The notes below the pieces were generated by a model, which made no database searches, had not been told where the DNA came from, and saw only the letters and a program-made list of their open reading frames with translations. The position numbers and the translations under genes are program-made. Positions 58,680 through 64,000 of a stretch of DNA of 64,000 bases are shown in pieces. Origin of the DNA: Pseudorhodoplanes sp. (GTDB lineage Bacteria > Pseudomonadota > Alphaproteobacteria > Rhizobiales > Xanthobacteraceae); assembly GCA_022843165.1 (NCBI GenBank), contig JALHOD010000001.1, positions 375,678-439,677 on the forward strand. Reading direction: 5' to 3'. Numbering within the stretch: the first letter of the stretch is position 1; each line of letters starts with the position of its first letter.

Positions 58680-58919
58680 ATGCGCAAAGCGATCGTGTTG
58701 TCGACGCTGTTATTTGCCGGCGGCGTTGCCGCCGCCCAGACCCAGACTCAGATTCCCGCCAGCCAGCACTATTGCCTGATGGAATCGGGAACCGGTGCGA
58801 TGGATTGCGGCTTTGCCACACTGGAGCAATGCCGGCAGACATCGAATGTCGGACGCGAAGGCACCTGCATGCTGAATCCGGCGTTGACCACCGGCAGCGG
58901 CAGCAAGGACGAGGACTAG
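58680..58919 (+). CDS. DUF3551-like small secreted protein (copy 2)
   Basis: 79 residues from the ATG at 58680, which has CGGGAGAC upstream. The signal peptide ends near VAAAQ. The same four-Cys arrangement as copy 1 is seen (HYCLMESGTGAMDCGFATLEQCRQ and GTCMLNP). Tandem paralogue of the preceding gene, convergent with the alpha/beta hydrolase gene seven bases away. Function unknown. Confidence 0.75.
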   Translation: MRKAIVLSTLLFAGGVAAAQTQTQIPASQHYCLMESGTGAMDCGFATLEQCRQTSNVGREGTCMLNPALTTGSGSKDED

Positions 58920-58926
58920 GCGGCCA

Positions 58927-59760
58927 TCAGGCGGCGTGGGCGGCGAAAGTTGCCTCGCCGTGGCCGCGCAGGATGCGGTTGGTAAAATCCGCGATCTCTT
59001 TCAACGCCTGATCCGGCGTCTCGCGATGCGGCGCATGGCGGGCGTCGCGCAGCAGCACAGCCTCCACCGGGCAATAGCATTCCTCCTGCGCCACCTCGAT
59101 CTGCCGCGCGGTACCGTATTGATCCTGCTCGCCCTGCACGATCAGGATCGGCACACGGATATAGGCGAGTTCCTCGGTGATGTCCCAGGCGCGGAACCCG
59201 GGATCGAGCCAGGCATCGTTCCAGCCGCGGAAGGTGTTGTCGACATCGCCATGGAAGCGCGCGAGCTTCGCGCGGAGGTCGCTCTCGGCGTAGGCCGCTT
59301 TCGCCTCCGCGATCGATCTGATGCTGAGATCCTCGACGAAGAAATGGGGCGCGATCAAAACAAGCGCGCGCACGCGGTGATCCTGCACGCTGCCGGCATA
59401 AATGGCCGCAATCGAGGCCCCGTCGCTGTGACCGACCAGCAGGCCGCGCCGGAAGCCGATCTCCGACAGCAAGCGCGGCAGCGTGTCCCGGGCCTCGTGG
59501 TGCATGTAATCGAGCGGCCGCGGGAGTTTCACCGGGCTCGACTGGCCATAGCCCGCGCGCGAATAGACGAACACGCCCGCGCCCGTCGCATGCGCCAGAC
59601 GGTCGGGAAAATCGCCCCACATCTTCACGCAGCCCAGCCCCTCATGCAGCATGACCAGTGTCGGCGCATCCTGCGGGCGCGGACCGACCATGCGATATTC
59701 TAGGCGCTGATCGTCAAGATCAAGAAAACCCTCGTCCTCCAGGTTCTTCATTTTGTCCAT
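58927..59760 (-). CDS. Alpha/beta hydrolase of the box cluster
   Basis: 277 residues; the start overlaps boxR by 13 bases, and an ATG nine bases inside is the alternative. The catalytic triad is visible: nucleophile Ser in LLVGHSDGASIA, Asp in VQGEQDQYG and His in RDARHAPHRE, with an oxyanion HEGLG loop near residue 40. Hydrolases of this type recur beside boxR in rhizobial and betaproteobacterial clusters. Hydrolysis of a dead-end CoA thioester or a lactone intermediate is possible, but the substrate is unproven. Confidence 0.86.
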   Translation of the reverse strand: MDKMKNLEDEGFLDLDDQRLEYRMVGPRPQDAPTLVMLHEGLGCVKMWGDFPDRLAHATGAGVFVYSRAGYGQSSPVKLPRPLDYMHHEARDTLPRLLSEIGFRRGLLVGHSDGASIAAIYAGSVQDHRVRALVLIAPHFFVEDLSIRSIAEAKAAYAESDLRAKLARFHGDVDNTFRGWNDAWLDPGFRAWDITEELAYIRVPILIVQGEQDQYGTARQIEVAQEECYCPVEAVLLRDARHAPHRETPDQALKEIADFTNRILRGHGEATFAAHAA

Positions 59761-60662
59761 CCCTGAACCAGCTTGAGCAGTCTCGGCAAACTCTGCTCGA
59801 CCTTCTCGCCCGACGTATCAAGCTGCGCCTCGGCCTGCGCGTAGTCGGCCTTGCGCGCATCGAGGATCGCCAGAAGATCGGCCATGGCGGCGCGGTTTTC
59901 TGCCATCGGCCGAAAATCGCCCTGCGCCATCACGCGGCTCATATGTTCCTGCGGCTGCGCCTGCACCCAGACCGTATGCGCGCGCCGCAAGAGCAGTGCA
60001 TAGGTTTCCGGATTGGCCACGATGCCACCAGCGGTCGCGATCACCACCTTGTCGTTCTCGGCAATCACCTTTTCCAGCGACGCCTGTTCGTAGCGACGGA
60101 AAGCGGTGACACCAGACATCTCGATCAGCATCGAAACACTCGCACCGTATTCCTGCTCGACCACCCGGTTGAGCTCCACAAAGGGCCAGCCGAGCCTCTT
60201 GGCCAGCATCTGGCCGAGCGTGGTCTTGCCGGCGCCGCGCAGGCCGACCAGCGCGATGCGGCGCGAGCGTTCGGACGCAGCGCTCTCACGGATGCGCTGC
60301 TCGATCATCTGTGCCACCGACGGCAATTCCGCGGTGCTCAGCCGGCCGAGCAGTTCATTGATGCGATGGAAGGCTTCGTGCCGTTTGCCGTTAATCGGCA
60401 GCAATTCAGTCATCGGCATGTCCATCGCCAATGCCACTGCTTTCAGCACGATGATCGACGGATTGCCCTGCCCGCTTTCGATCTGCGCCAGATAGCGCTC
60501 GGAAATGCCGGAATCCGACGCCAGCTGCCGCCGCGTGATGCCACGCCGGGCACGGCCGCGCCGCACCAGCGCGCCGACCTCGGCGGAAAATTCCTCGCTG
60601 CTGGCAAGCCCGGTTTCCGCCGGACTGGCCTTGTCGCGTTTTTTCGGGCGCGTTTCCGGCAC
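59748..60662 (-). CDS. boxR: BoxR-type transcriptional regulator (HTH plus shikimate-kinase-like domain)
   Basis: 304 residues from the GTG at 60662, chosen for AGAGGA upstream; a GTG at 60689 would lie within the operator. The N-terminal XRE-type HTH (about 30-85; RRQLASDSGISERYLAQIESGQGN) joins a shikimate-kinase-like domain (about 130-285) with the P-loop GLRGAGKTTLGQ and NRVVEQEYGASVSML. BoxR/BzdR proteins bind benzoyl-CoA through this domain and derepress the benzoate genes. It is followed by the hydrolase gene. An operator nearly identical to that of boxC lies 20-43 bases upstream, predicting autoregulation. Confidence 0.93.
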   Translation of the reverse strand: MPETRPKKRDKASPAETGLASSEEFSAEVGALVRRGRARRGITRRQLASDSGISERYLAQIESGQGNPSIIVLKAVALAMDMPMTELLPINGKRHEAFHRINELLGRLSTAELPSVAQMIEQRIRESAASERSRRIALVGLRGAGKTTLGQMLAKRLGWPFVELNRVVEQEYGASVSMLIEMSGVTAFRRYEQASLEKVIAENDKVVIATAGGIVANPETYALLLRRAHTVWVQAQPQEHMSRVMAQGDFRPMAENRAAMADLLAILDARKADYAQAEAQLDTSGEKVEQSLPRLLKLVQGWTK

Positions 60663-60681
60663 GGCGCGGATCCTCTGCTCG

Positions 60682-60705
60682 ACATGCACAATAATTCATG
60701 TTGAG
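60682..60705. promoter_or_regulatory. Box operator upstream of boxR
   Basis: ACATG and CATGT arms in the same layout and orientation as the boxC site, differing at one of 24 bases. It lies between boxR and the third transporter operon, just downstream of that operon's last gene. Confidence 0.75.
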
Positions 60706-60721
60706 GCCGGTGCAAGCCCCC

Positions 60722-61456
60722 TCAAATTCCGAGATACCGGTGTTGAATATCCGGGGCAGCCGTCAATTGCGCCGATGTACCGGACCAGACCACCCGTCCG
60801 CGCTCGATCATGTAATGCCGGTCGGCGATCTCGGTCAGCGCATCGACGTTCTTGTCGATCACCAGAACAGCCTGGCCGTCGGCTTTCAGCCGCGACAGGC
60901 AGGTCCAGATTTCATCCCGGATCAGTGGCGCCAGGCCTTCGGTCGCCTCGTCCAGAATCAGCAGGCGCGGATTGGTCATCAGCGCGCGGCCAATCGCCAG
61001 CATCTGCTGCTCGCCGCCGGACAGGAGATTACCCATGCTGGACAGCCGCTCGCCGAGACGCGGAAACAGCGTGCAGACCTTCTTCAACGTCCAGGGATCG
61101 GCGACGTCCCGGCGGTTGGCGGCCGCAGCGAGCAGGTTCTCACGCGTGGTCAGATTGGGGAAAATCTGTCGGCCTTCCGGCACCAGCCCGATGCCGAGCT
61201 GCGCCACGCGATAAGACGGCGACTGCCGGATCTCTTCTCCGAGGAAACGGATCGAGCCCTTGCGCGCCGGCGTCAGCCCCATGATCGAGCGGATGGTGGT
61301 GGTCTTGCCCATGCCGTTGCGGCCCATCAGGGTCACCATCTCGCCCGGCGCAATCGCCAGCGACAGCCCAAACAGCACCTGGCTCAAGCCGTAGCAGGTC
61401 TCGATCCCGGTTACGTCGAGCAGGTTACCATTCTCGTCGGCGCCGCGATTAGCCAT
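60722..61456 (-). CDS. Third HAAT transporter, ATP-binding protein LivF type
   Basis: 244 residues from the ATG at 61456 (MANRGADENGNLL), which overlaps the LivG-type end by eight bases; a longer frame is not supported. Walker A GRNGMGKTTTIRSIMG, signature LSGGEQQMLAIGRALM, Walker B LLILDEATEGLAP. The protein is close to the LivF-type subunit at 16.5 kb, pointing to related transporters for related aromatic acids. Last gene of its operon, directly before the boxR operator. Confidence 0.9.
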   Translation of the reverse strand: MANRGADENGNLLDVTGIETCYGLSQVLFGLSLAIAPGEMVTLMGRNGMGKTTTIRSIMGLTPARKGSIRFLGEEIRQSPSYRVAQLGIGLVPEGRQIFPNLTTRENLLAAAANRRDVADPWTLKKVCTLFPRLGERLSSMGNLLSGGEQQMLAIGRALMTNPRLLILDEATEGLAPLIRDEIWTCLSRLKADGQAVLVIDKNVDALTEIADRHYMIERGRVVWSGTSAQLTAAPDIQHRYLGI

Positions 61457-62222
61457 GACCGCCCGCCGCCTTCTTCTTGCCGTCGCCGAGATAGGCCCGT
61501 CGCACTTCGGCGTTGCTGCGGATGTGTTCTGGCGCGCCCGACGCAATCACCCGGCCATAGACCAGCACGGAAATGCGGTCGGCGAGCGCGAACACTGCCT
61601 CCATGTCGTGCTCGATCAGCAGGATCGTCAGTTCCTGCTTCAGTTCGCGCAGCGTCTCGACCAGACGGGCGGATTCTTCCGGTCCCATGCCGGCCATCGG
61701 CTCGTCCAATAACAACATGCGCGGCTGCATCGCGAGCGCCATGGCGATCTCGATCTGGCGGTGTTCGCCATGGCTCATATTCGACACCACCACGTCCTCG
61801 CGGCCGGCGAGGCCGACCCGCGCCAGAGCATCGCGCGCCGGCACGCGCAATTCCGGCAAACGCCGCGCATCCCGCCAGAAATGGAAGGAGTGACCTGACC
61901 GCGCCTGCACGGCGAGCGCGACATTGTCGAGCGCCGTGAAATTCAGAAACAGCGAAGTGATCTGAAACGAGCGCGCTAGCCCCAGCTGGCCGCGCTGCCA
62001 AGTCGGCAGGACGGTGATGTCATTGCCCTCGAACACGACTTTGCCGCTGTCGGGCCCGATCTCGCCCATCAACTGGCCGATCAGCGTGGTCTTGCCGGCG
62101 CCGTTCGGACCGATAACGGCATGCAACTCGCCGGGTCGGATCTCGAGCGAAATGTTGTCGGAGGCGATCACGCCGCCGAAGCGTTTCGAGACCCCTTCGA
62201 TGCGGAGCAGCGCGTCAGTCAC
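61449..62222 (-). CDS. Third HAAT transporter, ATP-binding protein LivG type
   Basis: 257 residues; GTG at 62222 overlaps the LivM-type stop by eight bases. Walker A GPNGAGKTTLIGQLMG, signature SNMSHGEHRQIEIAMALAM (MSHGE), Walker B MLLLDEPMAGMGPEE. Same subtype as the LivG-type subunit at 17.2 kb. Confidence 0.9.
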   Translation of the reverse strand: MTDALLRIEGVSKRFGGVIASDNISLEIRPGELHAVIGPNGAGKTTLIGQLMGEIGPDSGKVVFEGNDITVLPTWQRGQLGLARSFQITSLFLNFTALDNVALAVQARSGHSFHFWRDARRLPELRVPARDALARVGLAGREDVVVSNMSHGEHRQIEIAMALAMQPRMLLLDEPMAGMGPEESARLVETLRELKQELTILLIEHDMEAVFALADRISVLVYGRVIASGAPEHIRSNAEVRRAYLGDGKKKAAGGHG

Positions 62223-63210
62223 GGCGCCCTCCCCGCAGCAAACCGTCAATACCGCCGCGCGCATAGAGCACCACCAGCAGCAGCATGGGGCCGAGAACCA
62301 GTTGCCAGTATTCGCGGGCGGCGGTCATCTCCAGACCGGTAACGAAATGGCCGACCACCGCGATGATGTGCGGCAGCGTTTCCTCCAGCACCAGCAGCGC
62401 GACCGCGCCGACCACCGGTCCGATCACCGACCCCATGCCGCCCAGAACCGCCATCACGATCAGGTCGCCGGAGCGCGTCCAGTGCATTGTCGCCGGACTG
62501 ACGAAATCCGCCTGGTTGGCGAGGAGAATGCCGGCCAGTCCGCACATCATGCCGGCGATCACGAAACAGACCAGCCGATAGCGGAAGGTGGGGATGCCGA
62601 TGGCGCGCATGCGGCGGTCGTTGGAACGCGCGCCCTGGATTACCATGCCGAAGCGCGAATTCACCAGCCGCCAGACCAGATACATGGTCGCGAACAGCGT
62701 CACCAGGCACACATAGTAGAACGTGGTCTTGTTGGAGAGATTGATCAGCGAGCCGAAATTGCTGCGCTTGTAGATGGTGAGTCCGTCGTCGGCGCCATAG
62801 CGATCGAGGCTGACGCCGACGTAATAGATCATCTGCGCGAAGGCGAGCGTTATCATGATGAAATAGACGCCGCGCGTGCGCAGCGACAGTGCCCCCGTCA
62901 CCAGCGCGAACAATCCGCAGGCGATCATGGCCACCGGCCATTGCACGAAGCCGGAATTGATCCCCTCGAAAGCAAGAATGCCGACGGCGTAGCCACCGAT
63001 CCCGAGATAGGCGGCATGACCGAAGCTGACCATGCCGCCATAGCTCATGATCAGGTTGAGGCTGACCGCCGCGATCGCCAAAATCACGATTCGGGTGAAC
63101 AGCGTCATGATGAAGGTGTTTCCGGTGACATCGGCATAGGCCGGAATGACTGCGAGAAACGCCAGCAGGCCGAAGACCAGCACATTCCGGACGGTGAAGA
63201 TGGTCTTCAT
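62215..63210 (-). CDS. Third HAAT transporter, permease LivM type
   Basis: 331 residues with multiple membrane helices. LivM motifs are SYGGMVSFGHAAYLGIGGYAVG and RSNDRRMRAIGIPTFRYRL, with the coupling region VLGGMGSVIGPVVGAVA. It overlaps the LivH-type gene by four bases. The association with boxR and boxABC suggests benzoate or a hydroxybenzoate as solute, inferred. Confidence 0.9.
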   Translation of the reverse strand: MKTIFTVRNVLVFGLLAFLAVIPAYADVTGNTFIMTLFTRIVILAIAAVSLNLIMSYGGMVSFGHAAYLGIGGYAVGILAFEGINSGFVQWPVAMIACGLFALVTGALSLRTRGVYFIMITLAFAQMIYYVGVSLDRYGADDGLTIYKRSNFGSLINLSNKTTFYYVCLVTLFATMYLVWRLVNSRFGMVIQGARSNDRRMRAIGIPTFRYRLVCFVIAGMMCGLAGILLANQADFVSPATMHWTRSGDLIVMAVLGGMGSVIGPVVGAVALLVLEETLPHIIAVVGHFVTGLEMTAAREYWQLVLGPMLLLVVLYARGGIDGLLRGGRRD

Positions 63211-64000
63211 TTGTTGGCCGCCGGGAACAGACCTTCCGGCCGCGCCACTAGGATCACCGCCATCACCAGATAAATCAGCATCGACGACAGGGCCGGGCCC
63301 GCGGTCGAAGCAGCCGAATTCGACAGGAACAGCTTGAGCACGTCGGGAAGAAAGGCGCGTCCCACGGTGTCGATCAGACCGACCAGGAGCGAGGCGACAA
63401 AGGCGCCGCGGATCGAGCCGATCCCGCCGATGATGATAACGACAAAGGCAAGGATCAGGATGTTTTCGCCCATGCCGATCTGCGCGGTCAGGATTGCGGC
63501 CTGCATCAGCCCCGCGAGACCGGCAAGCGCGGCGCCCGCGCCGAACACCAGGGTAAAAAGCAACTTGATGTTGATACCGAGCGCGCCGATCATTTCGCGG
63601 TTGGAAGCGCCAGCCCGGATCAGCATGCCGATTCGCGTGCGCATCACCACGAAATACAACGAGATCGCCACCGCCAGCGACACGATGATGATCGACAGCC
63701 GGTACATCGAATAATGCACGCCGGGCATCAATTCGATCGAGGTGTTGAGCCAGGACGGCAGCGTCAGGTTCATGCCGGCCGGCCCCCAGATCAGCCGCAC
63801 CAGTTCATTGAAGAACAGGATCAGGCCGAACGTCCCCAGCACATGGTCGAGATGATCGCGTCCATAAAGACGGCGCATCGCGATGACTTCGACCGCCATG
63901 CCGACCAACAGCGTGGCCATCAAAGCCAACACTACGCCGCCTATGAAATGGCCGGTCAGCGCCGTGAACGTGGCGGCGAAATAGGCGCCGAGCATGTAGA
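63207..64000 (-). CDS. Third HAAT transporter, permease LivH type, 5' end outside window
   Basis: About 264 C-terminal residues; the reading frame continues through the window edge, so the start and probably a binding-protein gene lie beyond 64000. LivH features are HLDHVLGTFGLILFFNELVRLIWG, GINIKLLFTLVFGAGAAL and IGGIGSIRGAFVASLLVGLIDTVG. It closely resembles the LivH-type permease at 19 kb. Confidence 0.88.
   Translation of the reverse strand, partial: YMLGAYFAATFTALTGHFIGGVVLALMATLLVGMAVEVIAMRRLYGRDHLDHVLGTFGLILFFNELVRLIWGPAGMNLTLPSWLNTSIELMPGVHYSMYRLSIIIVSLAVAISLYFVVMRTRIGMLIRAGASNREMIGALGINIKLLFTLVFGAGAALAGLAGLMQAAILTAQIGMGENILILAFVVIIIGGIGSIRGAFVASLLVGLIDTVGRAFLPDVLKLFLSNSAASTAGPALSSMLIYLVMAVILVARPEGLFPAANK

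Overview
The window is 64 kb of a high-GC alphaproteobacterial chromosome. It is most likely from the Hyphomicrobiales, near Bradyrhizobium, Rhodopseudomonas or Pseudolabrys. This rests on the density of branched-chain-amino-acid-type (HAAT) ABC transporters, DUF3551 proteins, CsbD and otsBA behind GGAAC-N16/17-CGTT (EcfG-type) promoters, a box cluster in the rhizobial arrangement, and intergenic palindromes of a type common in that order. I saw no rRNA, tRNA, CRISPR array, prophage or transposase gene. The genus is inference.

Layout. Bases 1-6.5 kb: the end of a MetE-like gene, then a HAAT transporter with two duplicated binding proteins. 6.5-8.2 kb: a signal-peptide-less NMT1/THI5-like protein with a GntR/FCD regulator. 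8.3-16.4 kb: an aryl-CoA catabolic locus (TonB-like protein, RidA-like protein, aryl-CoA ligase, acyl-CoA dehydrogenase, enoyl-CoA hydratase, MarR) divergent from a fused flavin monooxygenase/reductase of the 2-aminobenzoyl-CoA or salicylyl-CoA type. 16.5-21.8 kb: a second HAAT transporter and a cupin, sharing an operator type with the MarR locus. 21.9-23.2 kb: a PhzS-like flavin monooxygenase.

23.5-36.5 kb: a 1650-residue FecR/RTX/lectin-fold surface protein with its type I secretion ATPase and adaptor. These are followed by a CHASE2 nucleotide cyclase, a metallo-beta-lactamase-fold hydrolase, a membrane protein with a cyclic-nucleotide-binding domain, and a LapG-type cysteine protease. This looks like one secretion, display and release module in which a cyclic nucleotide may replace the usual c-di-GMP input, and it is the strongest candidate for an undescribed system here. 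36.6-37.2 kb: two divergent small stress genes. 37.2-41.9 kb: a four-gene sugar or sugar-acid operon including DUF993. 42-46.8 kb: a stress-type operon otsB, GH15, otsA and an Anabaena-sensory-rhodopsin-transducer-like protein.

46.9-53.3 kb: an outer-membrane-type protein, a YdiJ-like FAD/Fe-S dehydrogenase that carries a palindromic repeat translated in frame, a class V aminotransferase and a TctC-type binding protein. 53.5-64 kb: the aerobic benzoyl-CoA (box) pathway. It holds boxA, boxB, boxC, an alpha/beta hydrolase, boxR and a third HAAT transporter running off the end. A near-identical palindromic operator precedes both boxC and boxR. The overall theme is uptake of aromatic acids, CoA-dependent aerobic degradation and stress protection. 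Start sites were moved from the longest frame wherever a ribosome binding site or overlap argued for it.
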